Assembly: GCF_016808335.1 (NCBI RefSeq)
Contig: NC_053149.1
Coordinates: 19,130,733 to 19,194,732, forward strand
Source of the DNA: Panicum virgatum
Taxonomy: Eukaryota; Streptophyta; Magnoliopsida; Poales; Poaceae
Direction of reading: 5' to 3'
Length of the DNA stretch: 64,000 bases
Each line of letters opens with the position of its first letter. Position 1 is the stretch's first letter. Made by a program: the position numbers and the translations under genes. Below, piece after piece: positions 1 through 12,316 of the stretch. The notes under the pieces are model-generated. The model ran no database searches and was not told where the DNA came from. It saw nothing but the letters and a program-made list of their open reading frames with translations.

Positions 1-37
1 ACCCGTGCATAAACCGCTCACAACCTCAGCCTACCAC

Positions 38-178
38 TAGGGGTGGTAACGGGCCATGGCCCTAGTAGACTCTTCACAGCCCAACAAAATCCTTAAATTT
101 TTTAACTCAAAATTAAATAAGATTAGAGCCCGGCCCTTATATTTTCTAATTCAAAATGTTGGCCCTTTACCACCCCTA
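38..178. mobile_element. hAT-type MITE, copy 1 (141 bp)
   Basis: A non-coding element bounded by perfect 12-bp terminal inverted repeats (TAGGGGTGGTAA / TTACCACCCCTA). It is flanked by a perfect 8-bp target-site duplication, CCTACCAC, at 30-37 and 179-186. An 8-bp duplication with short inverted repeats is the hallmark of the hAT superfamily. It has no transposase and would depend on one supplied elsewhere. A diverged relative lies at 14840-14996. Confidence 0.88.
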
Positions 179-186
179 CCTACCAC

Positions 187-539
187 ATTACGACCTATAC
201 CATGGCCACTCTGAGTCTCTGACCATTGGTGCAATCTTCCTTTCAAGATTAATATATAGCACAAGCTGTTTAGTAGCTAGAGAGATGAACAACCATATAT
301 ACTCTATGTTTAGTAGTAGTAGCTGTACTAAATAAAACGTTTTTGAAAAGACCAAGTGGCCGGACAAATTTTGCAAGGTAGGTTTACAGCAAGCCAAGTT
401 GCAGTTACATATTTATTTCTATCTACCTCAAGTCCGGTAGCCCTCGCCCGACATGACACGGTGTGCCCTAGTCTGGTTTCTTACCATGTTTTTTGGTTAA
501 GGGAAAGCTCCCTTGTCACTGTGAATTAGTTTCACCACC
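187..539. other. unique spacer, no gene seen
   Basis: AT-rich sequence between the MITE and the LINE target site. The short reading frames here have no recognisable motif. I see no RNA gene or promoter I could defend. Confidence 0.5.
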
Positions 540-551
540 ATCACAAACTGA
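540..551. repeat. LINE target-site duplication, left copy
   Basis: ATCACAAACTGA. It matches 10175-10186, directly after the poly(A) tail, at 11 of 12 positions. It defines the left end of the LINE. Confidence 0.8.
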
Positions 552-561
552 GGCTGAAAAA

Positions 562-1089
562 ATGACGTCACGTCATCCTCTTCCTCCGAGACGTTCCCTT
601 GGTGACACCGTGAGCCTCCCCATCGACACCTCATCACACGCATTCCAAAGAATGCACTCCGAGCCGCGCTTCCCTTTCGAGCGGACTGACAAGAGTTCAG
701 TGCTGATTAAGGAGATCCCGATCTGCCTCCAATGGAGGTCAGCAAGGGATGTTGCAGGGCGGGTGCCAGAAATGGAGGGAAGGACCACGTCGCCGCGATC
801 GGCTCCTGGGGGGGATCCTATCAGGAACATGGTTGGGCCACCATTTTCGGTGTCCGGTGAGGTCCATGACCCGCATCGGATGGGTTTTGGACGGATCCCG
901 CCAAAACCTACCCGGGTGCGCTCACCACCACTGTGTAAACTTATTGATGGGATCCTTGGCGTTCACCCATCTACAAAGACACGTGTGGAAGATCTGGAGG
1001 TTGAAGATGATGAGGTAAGAGGGGCTTCAGGTGGAGGGAATCCGTCAATCGAGTCAGCTCATCTAGGGTTTGGCTGTTCGAGAGCCTGA
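562..1089 (+). pseudogene. LINE 5' reading frame, unassigned
   Basis: An open frame that begins 11 bp inside the LINE end, with an ATG in a run of A. It encodes about 175 residues rich in Pro, Arg and Ser. I recognise no domain. Its position suggests either the 5' leader of the LINE or the N-terminal part of ORF1 before a frameshift, because ORF1-type sequence resumes about 300 bp downstream in another frame. No in-frame link between the two is visible. Treat it as element sequence, not a host gene. Confidence 0.4.
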
Positions 1090-2117
1090 CCCCATCCTCA
1101 CATTCCTTCCTCCTCCTTCAAAAGGTGCATTGATCGGTTTGTTGGCTACTTCCGTGCGTCACACAATCCCATCCCTCCCCGCAAATCTTATGTGCAAGCT
1201 GTGAGAGAAGGCATGGTGTATCCTGGCCGCTGCAAATCGCGGAGGGTTTCGGCGCGATGGATTTGGAGCGGGTCGCTCAAGCCAGGGTGTCGGGCGAACG
1301 GGAAGAAACAATGTTTGGCAGCGCATGGGGAGACGTGAGGACGACAACTTTGAGGAAGGTGAGCTTGTTCTTCTTAGGAGGAGAAAGAACCCAATCTGAA
1401 TCAAGCTGATAGGTGGGGGGCTGATTCTGATACTTGGGTTAATGAGTTTGGTGATTTGCTGAAAGGAGGCTCTTCTTCTTCCAACTGGGATAGAGTTGCG
1501 GGTCTGAATTCTGATGGGAAAGAAGCTTCTCACAAATTTGGGTTGGGAATGGACAGTGATTCCAAGGACAAGAATGTTCTTGACGAGGGCGACCTCAGAA
1601 CAAAGCTACAACAGAAATCTGGGGTCCCAAATCCAAATATTCCACCACCAAAGCTTGGTTGTAATTTTTGCAGGTTGAAAAATCACAAGACTGAGGAGTG
1701 CAAGAGGAGGAATGCCTATGAGTTATGTGGCTTCAACAATCACAACTCCTTTGACTGTTGTAGAGAGCCTCTTTGGAACTATGGTCCTGAACTATGTGCT
1801 GCTCAAGTGCCGAATCAGAGCTTCTTCTTCATTGAGGAACAAATCGATCAGAAGATGATGAGGGATAAAGCGAGCACTGCCATCATAACTGTGGTCAATG
1901 GATCTATCTCTTCTAAGCAGATTGAGGGTGAATTCAGGCACATAGTGGGTGCTGAGGTGTGGAATTGGAATGCCAAACAAGTTTACATTGCGATTTCCCA
2001 CCGCAAAAATGGTTTTGGATTTCAGTCAGTTTAACCTCGGCATGCTAAATGATGAGGCTCAGATGATCATTGAATCATGGGCTTCATCTTTGGGGGCTAA
2101 AGGTCAACTCCAAATGC

Positions 2118-2472
<355 letters not shown>

Positions 2473-3848
2473 AGAGGGATTCCAGTGGATCAGAGAGGCA
2501 TCAGAACTGTTGCTAGAGTTGGTGGTCTAGTGGGAAAAGTTGTGGCAATTGATGAAAAATCCAGATATAACCATGACTATGTGAGAATGAAGATTGCTTG
2601 TAGGGATGTGTTGGCTATTCCAAAAACTACTGAAAGTACTCTTGGCATGTTTATTTATGACTTCCACTTCGAGCTTGAGGATCAATTGACATCTGGTGGG
2701 GCCAAGCATATGAGTGGTGTGAAAATTATTGAGCATGATGGGCAGCCAAGCCCAAAAAAGCAGAAAATGGATCAATCTAAGATGGGGCCTAGGGCACCCA
2801 AAGAGGGCCCTTCAGTGTTTGATGGAAAGGTTTCAGAGGCTAAACATACACAAAAGAAGGGGGATGCAGATGAGCTCTTGGAGAGACTGGTTAGGTCTGC
2901 TCCAGATAAAGTGATGGCCTGTGGAGGGGACATGAATGACGAAATTTCTAGCACAAGAGACATGGAAATGGAGGAAGCTATTCCAGCTGCTACATATGAA
3001 CCTAGTCATAGTAGTGAGAAATACTTCCAAATACAAGTCAAGAAGATTTGGGATGATGAGGGTGAATCCTCCCAAAGGAGAGACAATGTCCGGCTATCTA
3101 GATGTGAGTTATCTGGCTTGCAGAAGGATGTTATCTTTAATGTTGGTTACAATCAAATCCTCAAGTCAAAAGTTAAGATATCTGAAATCCCCAAAAAAGG
3201 AGGATTGGTGTCTAAGGATACTCAGTATATGGATGATTCTATCCCTGCTGATCTGGATGTTTCCAAAATCAAGAACCCTTGTGATGATCTGAGAAAGGCA
3301 AGGGAAGAAAGGAGGTGGAGTGAGAGACTGCATAAGCAAGTGGAGGACAATGTGGTTATCCCTGAAGTGGTGGTGGGCCAGAAGCAATCTTCTGAAGGTA
3401 ACAACACAAATCAAAACTCTTTCTCTATCTTATCTGAAAATGGCATTATTGCTAGATCCAATATCATGGGTGTTAAATTGCTGATAATGATTTTGCCTCT
3501 ATAAACTTGCTTTCTAAGCTAGAGAATGCTAGAGCTCTTTTACATAAAAAAGTTTCTCCCAAACTACTGCGAACAACCATAGTGCAACTTCAAACATGGA
3601 TGATAATGACAGTGTGATTGCTGTTACAGAAGAGAACCAAGATGAATTATCTGTCATTGATGATTTCAGTTTGGTTTCTCGTAAAAGATGCAGGAAACCA
3701 AATAAGAAATATGGTTATTCTTCTCCAACAAGAAAAAAGACATCAAATCTAACAGAGAAGTTCTCCGTAAAGGTAAGGGTGGGGGCTCTCAGAGAATCTC
3801 TGAGATCTCTAAGAAACCCCTTTCCACCAAAAACAAAAAAAAGCATCA

Positions 3849-5617
3849 TGAAAGGCCTTATTTGGAATTATAGGGGCATCAAGAAAAAAGGTGTCTCCTC
3901 CTTTCTTAGAAGCCTAATTCTAGAACATAAATTTCATTTTATTGGTATTCATTAGACTTTGCAAAAAAAAATTTGGAAATCAAATTCTTAGGCAGATTGA
4001 CCCTCAACAATCTTACTTGTGGAAGTGGATACCATCATGTGGCAGGTCAGGTGGTATCCCGTCTGGAATAAATTTGGATCACTTTGATGTGGGATCCTTT
4101 AGGGAAGGCCAATACATCCTTCAGATGCAATTGTGGGATAAATAATTAAATAAAAAATGGTGTTTTTTGAATGTTTATGGTGCTGCACAAGAAGAAAATA
4201 AGAAAACTTTCTTGGCCGAATTGGCTGACTTTTGTGGAAAGAACAAGGACCCAATTCTAATTGGGGGTGATTTTAACCTAATAAGGTTCTCTTCTGAAAA
4301 AAACAAGGGAGGCACTCATAGGTGCTCCAATCTGTTCAATTCTATTATTGATTGTTATGAATTAGTGGTTGTTCACATGGTAGGAGGGAAATTTATTTGG
4401 TCAAACAATCAGTATCCCCCTACCTTGGAAAGGTTAGATAGATGCCTAATTAATAAAGATTGGGAAAACATGTCCCCCATGGTTTTCATCCAAAAGCTCT
4501 CGAGAGATTTATCAGATCATAATCCTCTCATTGTTTCTTCTGCAATTACTCCCCAGCTGAGAAATTTCTCATTTAAATTTGAAACCTCTTGGCTGAAACA
4601 CCGTGAGTTTTTAGGCAAAGTAAGAGATGTATGGGCTAGACCTTGCAGAGCTGAATCAGCCTTAGACAGAATTCAGATTAAGTTAAAAAGATTCAAGCAA
4701 TATTTCAAAGGGTGGGGCTTTAATGTCCAAGGTGAAAATAGGAAAATCAGAAAGTCTTTACATGAAGAAATAGTGGAGTTAGAACTAGAGGAAGAGGAAA
4801 CTCCCCTACCTCTGCATAAGATTCAAAGGAAAGTGGAAATTTAGAGTCATATTATGAAACTCCTAGAAAAAGAGGAGCTTTACTGGTACAAAAGATCTCA
4901 TGAAAAATGGTTACATGAGGGTGACAATAATACTGAGTATTTTCACATAATTGCAAATGGAAGGAAAAGAAAGAGTAATATTGTTTCATTCAAAGATGGT
5001 GATGAGATAATTGAGGGAACCCCTAATCTTTTGAAACATGCTATTGATTTCTACAAAAATCTGTTTGGTCCTGAAAGTGGTAATCCTTTTCCACTAGCTG
5101 AGGATCTCTGGGACAGGGGTGAATTAGTGTCTGAGAGTGATAATGAACTTCTCACTGGACCTTTCTCTGAAAAAGAAATCAAAGATGCCCTCTTCCAAAT
5201 GGAGAAAAATAAGGCTGCTGGCCCTGATAGTATTCCTGTGGAATTCTTGTAAGGGTGCTGGGAAGTTGTGAAACATGATATTTTGGAATTGTTCCAAGAT
5301 TTCTATAATGGCAACTTGAGTGTTAGCAGATTGAATTATGGAATAATAACTCTTTTGCCAAAAGGATGCTGAAAAAATACAGCAATACAGGCCAATTTGC
5401 CTCCTAAATTGTCTTTATAAATGGATAACCAAAGTGCTTACTCTAATATTGGACCAGTTGCTGAGAAGCTTATTCTGCATTCAGAAACAACCTTTATGAA
5501 AGGAAGGAATACCTTGACTGGAGTAATGGCCCTTCATGAGGTCCTGCATGAAACTAAAAGAAAAAAAAACAAAACTGGAGTTGTGCTTAATCTGGATTTT
5601 GAGAAAGTTGTATATGA
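3849..5617 (+). pseudogene. LINE ORF2, 5' part (endonuclease and start of RT)
   Basis: ORF2 opens with MKGLIWNYRGI, the usual start of the apurinic-like endonuclease of plant L1 elements. Endonuclease motifs follow: GGDFNLI (about 4264), LERLDRCL (about 4428) and SRDLSDHNP (about 4500), which carries the catalytic Asp-His. The frame is broken near 3953 and again near 4145. A stop at 4842 separates the linker with EGDNNTEYFH (about 4918). The RT fingers begin with NKAAGPDSIPVEF (about 5210), then a stop at 5250. The frame ends in LDFEK, the start of RT motif A, where the LTR insert begins. The rest resumes at 7899. Confidence 0.8.
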
Positions 5618-7898
5618 GAAAGCGTAAAGTTGATAGCTAAAATTAGTTTTTTTTATCCATTGCTCGAATGGAAAAACGGATACTGTGGTTGTGTAGAGCT
5701 CGTCGAGTACATTCTGTTTGACTATTTACATGTCGCATTTGGAGTTTGGATCAAAAAGTTATTGTTTTTCTTAAGCTGCTAAGAGGGCGGGCCCACACTA
5801 CAGTAACGACGTGCTACAGTAACAACCCCCCTAATAAACCTAAACCACACGCCCCTCCCCTGCCTGTGCCGCCACTAAACCTTTTGCCGTGAGAACAAAG
5901 AAGGGAAGAGGAAGAAGAAGAGGAGAAGAGAGGGGATCAAGGCATGCCGCCGTCCGTCGTCGTTGTTCCCCTCCAAAAACCGGTAGGATTTCCTCTCCTC
6001 TTTCCATTTTTTCCCCATCTCCATGGCTTCTCCTCGCTGTTCGTGGTGGTCCCCCCATGTGTGCTGCAGTTTGGGGGCAATCGAAGGGTTACCGTGACCC
6101 TCGCCGCCAAGAAAACGGTGGGGAATCGTTGTTTGGATGGTCGCCGTCGCCGTCGCCTTTGATCTTTTCAAGGGGAAACCCTAGGTGAGACATTTCCCTG
6201 CTGTAGAACTTGTTTTCCCTCTAGTTTTAGAGATTTTTAGTTCATAGGAGTAGCGGTATTAGTCGCCGTTCGGACTAGGGTTAAGGGTTTACCCTCGTCG
6301 ATGTTCTCAGCACGCTGTCAATCTGCACAGTTTCTTTTCGTGGCAGTTTTTCGTGCTCTTATTGATCTCAAAAAAATATTAAACCTTTATATGAGTTGGA
6401 GACGACTTCGAGATCTTTTCGTGGCCGCAGAGAACACCTCAATTGGATTTAAGATGAGGGAGAAACTAAGGTTGGAATCTGACAGTTTTTCAGACTCGAA
6501 ATTCTGGGCAGTGTCTGTTAACATGAAGTTTAGCATAACATAATGGAAAAATCGGACTTTCTGGTAGTTACAACAGTTGTATATAATTTCACAATCTTTC
6601 CATATTGGTAAATTTCATATTCATAGGAGTTTTGGATCTTCAGTTATGACTGTTTTAGTAGGACTGTTCTGCAGGATCTGTCTGATTGTCAGATTAAGAT
6701 TCACCTCAAATTTACTCAATGAGGATGATTTTTTATATACTTTTGGATAACTAAAAAGTTGTAGATTATTAAATTATATTTCATCTGGAAAAATATGAGA
6801 TTTTTTTTCCATCAGGATTTAAGCATACAAAAAGAATAATCTGCAGTGCTGCTGTTATGTCTAGATTAGAGTGTTTTGTGTGAGGACGTTGGGTTCGAAA
6901 GTATGAATGCTTTTCTCGATGTATTTAATTTGAAGTGTGATTGTTTTGGTGCTGAGATATATTTGTGAACAGGTGGTGCACCTTTGGATCATGCTTAGCT
7001 CACGTTCTTGATCTTCGGTGAAGGCAAGTAAACGTGGCACTGTGGTCCACACGTTTTGGCTTTGTTATTTGAATTGGCTCCACTAAATTTTAAGATTCTC
7101 ACACTAGTCATATAATCTGAAATTGGAAGTTATTTGCTTTACTTTGCTCTACTTTGAAGTATATGATGTTATATCTTGTGGATTATTGTTGAACTATGAA
7201 GTACATGAAGTGCATACATTGCAATATGTGCATTTGCACTCTTCCCATTGATATGCATTTGAAGAAACCGTAGCCGAATTGGTGCGGTGAGTACCGGTAC
7301 AATAACACACGTTGATGAGCAATGTAGTTGCAACTCTCACTCCCTCTCTTTGGGATGTGTGGGTAGAAGTGAAGTCATGCATGCATTGCATCATTTGCAT
7401 ATGCATTGCACCATTTGCATGTGCATTGAAGTATTGATATGAAGTTTTCATATATTTTTCTCTACCTGAAGTTATTCATTGTCGTAGTATGATGCTTCTT
7501 TTTATCTAATTATTAATATGATGTTTAATCAAATTGCGATTTAAATAGCTTGGTTAAAGCAGTTGGCTTGTTGAGGTTTTTCCATAAACCTCACACATTG
7601 ATTTTCCCCCTCACAGGTGCTTGAGCTTGGACATTGCATGCTTGGGATGGGAGTAGCAGCATGTGTGCACACACTTAACAATATATATTGAATAAATGTT
7701 GTATAATAAAATGTTTGGATGTGGAGACTTCGTTGTTGTTGTTTTAAATTCTCTCGTGTGGTTCAGTTTGTGAAATGTTTAAGTCTTTGTTAATCTATCT
7801 GAACAATTTATGTTGCTTCCGCGTACTCTGTTTTATGTTTGTGCTGTCGTGTGGTAATTCCCCAGAGGATTATTCTGTTTTCTTCTGGGGTGTTACAC
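5618..7898 (+). mobile_element. LTR fragment / solo LTR inside LINE RT domain
   Basis: A block of about 2.28 kb with no coding content splits RT motif A of the LINE exactly between LDFEK and YDKVCW. It ends in ...GGGGTGTTACA, a common grass Ty3-type LTR end, and has a GC-rich CT-tract leader near 5860-6180, as seen in LTR promoters and leaders. The bases TATGA flank it on both sides (5613-5617, 7899-7903) and may be the target-site duplication. However, no 5' TG terminus coincides with that boundary, so the 5' end is probably truncated. There is no internal domain, primer site or second LTR. Confidence 0.6.
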
Positions 7899-9877
7899 TA
7901 TGACAAAGTCTGCTGGAATTTTTTTATTTAAAACACTTGAGATGTGAGGTTTTGCTCAACTTTGGTGTGACTGGATAAAACAATTTGTCACTGTAGGAAC
8001 CATTTGTGTAAAAATAAACAATACCCTGGGCCCCTACTTTGTGAGCTTCAAGGGTGTAAGGCAGGGAGATCCCCTATCCCCCATTCTAATCAATTTTGTT
8101 GCTGACTGTCTCTCCAAAATGGTTAGGAAAGCACAGTGATGAGATCTCATTTGTGGTTTGGCTAACAATTTAATTGACAAAGGTGTTGCTATCCTCCAAT
8201 ACGCTGATGTCACCATTATATGTCTCAAAGATGACTTAGAGGTGGCTAGAAATATGAAACTCCTATATCTCTATGAAGTCATGTCTGGCCTTAAAATCAA
8301 TTTTTTCCAAAAGTGAAGTTATCCTGATCAATGGTGATGATAGTAAATGTTTGCAATATGCTGAGTTGTTCAATTGTCAGATAGGAACCTTTCCTATAAG
8401 ATATTTGGGAGTGCCTGTGAGCCCCTATAGACTGTATATGAAAGACTGGACCCCTCTTTTAGAAAAAAAATGAGAGAAAGCTACAAACATGGAAGGGGAG
8501 TCCTTTGTCTATTGCTGGCAGAACAACACTTATTAACTCGAGTTTATCAAGCTCTTTCATCTATCATATGTCTATCTATCTTTTACCTAAGACCATTGTT
8601 GACTCTCTGGATAAACAGAGGAGGTAGTTCTTTTGGCAAGGTGGAGGGACTAAAAGAAAGTATCAATTGGTCAAGTGGGATTCTATCTGTAAAAGTAAAG
8701 TGAGAGGGGATCTGGGTGTTAAAGATATTGCTAAAATGAATGTTGATCTGCTATGTAAATGGTGGTGGAAATTGGAAAAATAAGAAGGTGTTTGGCAAGA
8801 AATTATTAGGAAAAAAATACATATAAGGAAAACCTATTAGCACTGTGAAGCACTGGCTTGATGACTCCCCCATTTGGTCTGACCTGCTGAAAATCAGACA
8901 GGTTTACCTGAGTGGGATACAGGTGCATGTTAAGAATGGGAAAAACACTCTTGCCTGGGAAGATGTGTGACTGAAAAGCAGACCCCTTTGTGTCTTACAC
9001 CCTGTCCTGTATGAATGGTGTGAGGACAAGTGCATTTCTGTGTTTTGTGTCCTGAATAGAAATGGTCATCTGAACTTCAACAGATGGCTCCCCCCAATTC
9101 TGTTCGAAATTTGGATGGAAGTACTGGAGGAAAATTTCTCTTTTCATTTTGTTCATCTGAATGACACAATGTCTTGGAAATGGAGTAGCAAGAAGATGTT
9201 TACTACTAAATCTGTATATGATCACCTGACTCTAGGCCCATGAGGGGGACACTTTTATCATATCTGGAAGGCTAAAATACCCTACAAGATCAAAATTTTC
9301 ACTTGGTTGGTGGAACAAGGGGCTGTGCTGACTAAAGACAATATGGTCAAGAGGAAATGTTAGGTGATCCTACATGTGTTTTCTGTGATCAACCGAAAAT
9401 AGTGGATCACTTCTTCTTTCTCTGCCCTGTGACCAAGAGTGTCTGGGGCATGGTTGGCTCTTATTTTGGGGCACTTAACACCCCCATATATTGTAATCAA
9501 TATAAACAGTGGGTTATGAGATGGCTACCTGATGGACAAATTGTTCATCCTTTTGGTTTGCGGCCATTTGCTGGGCAACGTGTAAGAGTAGAAACAAAGT
9601 GGTGTTTGAGCGGGTTCTTATCAAGCATCCCTATGAGATTTTGATACATGCTTGTGCTTTAATGGTATACTGGGCAGGTCTCTACAATTCGGAATTCCAA
9701 GGAAAGCTGCTGGAAGGTGTCAAGACCCTGCTTGCGTGCGCTCATCGGGCTCTGGCTCACCAGAATAGGCGACGCCACTGCGACTCCCACCCCCATCTGA
9801 AGCTCAAGAGGAGGAGGAAGCTAGCGGCTGACGTCGAAGATTCATCTTCCCACGCTTTTGCTGAGATCTTTTACTGA
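7899..9877 (+). pseudogene. LINE ORF2, 3' part (RT core and zinc-binding C-terminus)
   Basis: It continues RT motif A (YDKVCW) straight after the LTR fragment. Visible motifs are GVRQGDPLSPILI (about 8050), the active-site region QYADVTII (about 8200), GLKIN (about 8290) and RYLGVPV (about 8400). The C-terminal zf-RVT region reads HLYHIWKAKIPYKIKIFTWL near 9250, then CVFCDQ...DHFFFLCP near 9380. The last conserved block is ILIHACALMVYWAGLY (about 9640). The catalytic YADD is YADV here. Several in-frame stops (for example 8138 and 8470) and frameshifts make it inactive. Confidence 0.8.
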
Positions 9878-10174
9878 TTCTTTTTTGTTGAGTGACTAGT
9901 TGTTAGCCTGTCTTTGGATGTTGAACATGCTTAAGCTCTATTATGTTTGGTAGCTCCACCTAGGATCCCTGGTGTGTGAGTTTCAGTTGCTGAACTTTCT
10001 AGCTTGAAAGTCATGTCTAGAAAGTTAGCCCCCCACCCCCCCACCCCCCCTCCCTTCTCTTTCTGTCGCTACTCTTTTCTGTAACCCTTACCTTCTTGGG
10101 TTTGGGGTCCTAAACGCTGTAATTCCATTTCTGTTGGAATGGAATTGGGGAGGTGCCTCGTTTCAAAAAAAAAA
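9878..10174 (+). other. LINE 3' UTR with C-rich tract and poly(A)
   Basis: A non-coding tail of the LINE. At 10029-10054 there is a run of C6-A-C7-A-C7-T-C3, which gives a four-tract G-quadruplex motif on the minus strand. The tail ends in a poly(A) run beginning at 10165, directly followed by the right target-site duplication. Confidence 0.75.
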
Positions 10175-10208
10175 ATCACAAACCGACACTTGGCTTCTTG
10201 AATTTTAA

Positions 10209-10506
10209 GGTTGCTAAGTTGGTTTAGCATGATAGCAAGCAGTGGGTTTTAGGTCAGAGAATTCGTTCGAGTCCAGATTGATCCTAATTATTTTTTCTTA
10301 GCATATGTAGAGAATATTAATGAGTATCAATCAAGAAAGCTGGATGATTTTTCACTTCGGGCGCAATTCCCATCTTGCTAGGTGTACATGATATTCTCGT
10401 CAACAGCAGTTCAGTTTTTGAATATACTCATATGGTAGGGTTTGCGTACTTATATTTATATGGACATTCATATGAATGAGTGTGAATCTCAAAAGAAAAA
10501 AAAAAG
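10209..10506 (+). mobile_element. tRNA-derived SINE
   Basis: A short element with RNA polymerase III-type internal signals. A box-A-like TTGGTTTAGCATG lies at about 10219-10231 and a box B, GTTCGAGTCC, at 10265-10274. The 3' half resembles grass SINE tails, with ATGAATGAGTGTG before the end, and stops in an A-rich run (10491-10505). No clear target-site duplication could be found. It starts about 20 bp after the LINE duplication. Confidence 0.55.
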
Positions 10507-10795
10507 ATGTGCACGACAATCATGCTACACTTTGCAGATTAGAATATAAGGGTAAGGTATGTATTTGAGGCCAAGTTTAGGGAGTCAGATCTGTAATTTG
10601 AGAGTACAGTGAGCTAAATGACGCGAGACATGTTTAAGAACTGCGATGAACTTTACGTGGCTTTGCAACTTTTTGCCTCGTTTGTTTTCGTCTCAGTTGT
10701 CGTCGTCAACGAGACTATAACAAGTTGAGCACCCTCTACGCTTCGCTTGTAAAAAGGCCAAGCCCAGAGCAGAGAGCACCCGCAGGATTTGCGCC
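10507..10795 (+). promoter_or_regulatory. upstream region of oxidase copy 1
   Basis: Likely 5' UTR and proximal promoter of the gene starting at 10796. The last 80 bp are GA/GC-rich and leader-like. There is no convincing TATA box; the nearest is a weak CTATAAC near 10713. The SINE poly(A) tail ends about 290 bp from the ATG. Confidence 0.35.
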
Positions 10796-12030
10796 ATGGC
10801 CGCTGCACTCGCACTCCCCCAGGCCACCTCCGCCGGCCACCGTTTCGAGTTCGACGTGATCGTCGTCGGCGCCGGCATCATGGGCAGCTGCGCCGCGCAC
10901 GCGGCCGCGTCCCGCGGGGCGCGCGCCCTGCTCCTGGAGCGCTTCGACCTGCTCCACCACCGCGGCTCCTCCCACGGCGAGTCCCGCATCATCCGCGACG
11001 CCTACGCGAAGGCGCGGTACGTGCCCATGGTGCGCCTCGCCCGCCGCCTCTGGCGGACGCCGAGGCCGAGTCCGGCTACCGCGTGCTCACCCCGGCGCCG
11101 CATCTCTCCATGGGCCCACGCAGCAACGCCGCGCTTGTCGCCGCCGCCGAGAACGCCGGCGCGGTGGAGGTGGACCTGGCCCAGAGGTGGGGAGGCGCCT
11201 TCCGCGTCCCGGACGGGTGGCTGACCGCGGTGAGCGAGCACGGCGGCGGCGTGCTGAGCGCGACCAAGGCGGTGGCCATGTTCCAGGCGCTCGCCGTCAA
11301 GAAGGGCGCCGCGGTTAGGGACAACGCCGAGGTCCTGAGCATCGAGAAGGGGCCGGACGGTGGCGTCGTGGTGAAGACGAGCAGCGGCGAGGAGTTCCGC
11401 GGCGCCAAGTGCGTCGTCACGGTGGGCGCCTGGGCGAGCAAGCTGCTCAGGTCCGTCGCCGGCGTGGAGCTCCCCATCCAGCCGCTGCACACGCTGACCT
11501 TGTACTGGCGCATCAAGCCCGGCGGCGAGAGCGACCTCACGGCGAAGGCCGGGTTCCCGACGTTCTCCAGCTACGGCGACCCGCCCGTGTACGGAACGCC
11601 GTCGCTGGAGCTCCCGGGCCTGATCAAGATCAGCTGCGACGGCGGGCCGCCGTGCGACCCGGACGGCCGCGACTGGGTCTCCGGCGACCGCGAAGTCACC
11701 GAGCGCGTGGCCAGGTGGATCGAGGCCTCCATGGCAGGCCACGTCGAGGCCGCCGGCGGGCTGGTGATCCGGCAGTCGTGCATGTGCTCCATGACGCCGG
11801 ACGCGGACTTCGTGATGGACTTCCTCGGCGGGGACTTCGGGGAGGACGTGGTGGTCGGGGCCGGGTTCTCCGGGCACGGGTTCAAGATGGGGCCGGCGGT
11901 GGGGAGGATCCTGGCCGAGATGGCCATCGACGGCAAGGCCAATACGGCGGCGGAGGCCGGCGTGGAGCTCGGCCACTACAGGATCAACCGTTTCGATGGC
12001 AACCCCATGGGAAATGCCAAGGATTACTAG
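10796..12030 (+). pseudogene. sarcosine/pipecolate oxidase-like gene with frameshift
   Basis: An FAD-dependent amine oxidase of the monomeric sarcosine oxidase (DAO) family. Members oxidise N-methyl or cyclic amino acids such as sarcosine or L-pipecolate in plants. The start MAAALALP leads into the FAD-binding GAGIMGS motif and the HGESRIIRDAY motif. The frame is lost near 11054. Compared with the intact paralogue at 48589-49830, the codons after RRLW lack one base, and everything downstream is in another frame. That frame is otherwise clean to the TAG and keeps the CMCSMTPD motif (the Cys used for covalent FAD attachment in this family) and GFSGHGFKMGP. It has a single exon. It would be 411 aa if unshifted, against 413 in the paralogue. 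Either a young pseudogene or a sequencing error. Confidence 0.85.
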
Positions 12031-12313
12031 TGACGCTGATCATGGATGTGTATCTTTGACCTATGTACCCGTGTGATTCTTGTCACGCGTTGAAATAACT
12101 TAGTAACAACTCCGTAATTGGATCAACAAGTTGCATAGTATGGGTTGCAAGTGTGAAGTGAACCAAGTAAAATCAGTTTGAAAAACATAAATGCATTTAA
12201 GTTTGAGGTGAATTTAAAAGTACGGTTACGTGTACGTTCTGACCCGTTTCCACCTTTTCTTGGTTTATTAGCATTGGTGCTGAAAAGAACATATATGCAT
12301 GTTATTCATCAGT
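12031..12313 (+). other. 3' flank of oxidase copy 1
   Basis: AT-rich sequence after the stop codon, likely 3' UTR and intergenic DNA. No clear polyadenylation signal can be fixed and no other feature is seen. Confidence 0.4.
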
Positions 12314-12316
12314 TTA

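Noticed and set aside
7194..7451. Repeated ATGCATTTGCA words as a possible coding or CRISPR-like array
   Set aside because: Irregular low-complexity sequence within an LTR fragment. No regular spacers; CRISPR arrays are not expected in a plant nucleus.
10265..10274. Possible tRNA gene (GTTCGAGTCC)
   Set aside because: A box and B box are present, but no cloverleaf with paired acceptor stem can be drawn. It fits a SINE better.
11002..11976. Long minus-strand open frames across oxidase copy 1, and plus-strand ones across copy 2 (48643-49494)
   Set aside because: They mirror the real coding frame in very GC-rich DNA, have no domain, and are Arg/Ala/His-rich as expected for shadow frames.
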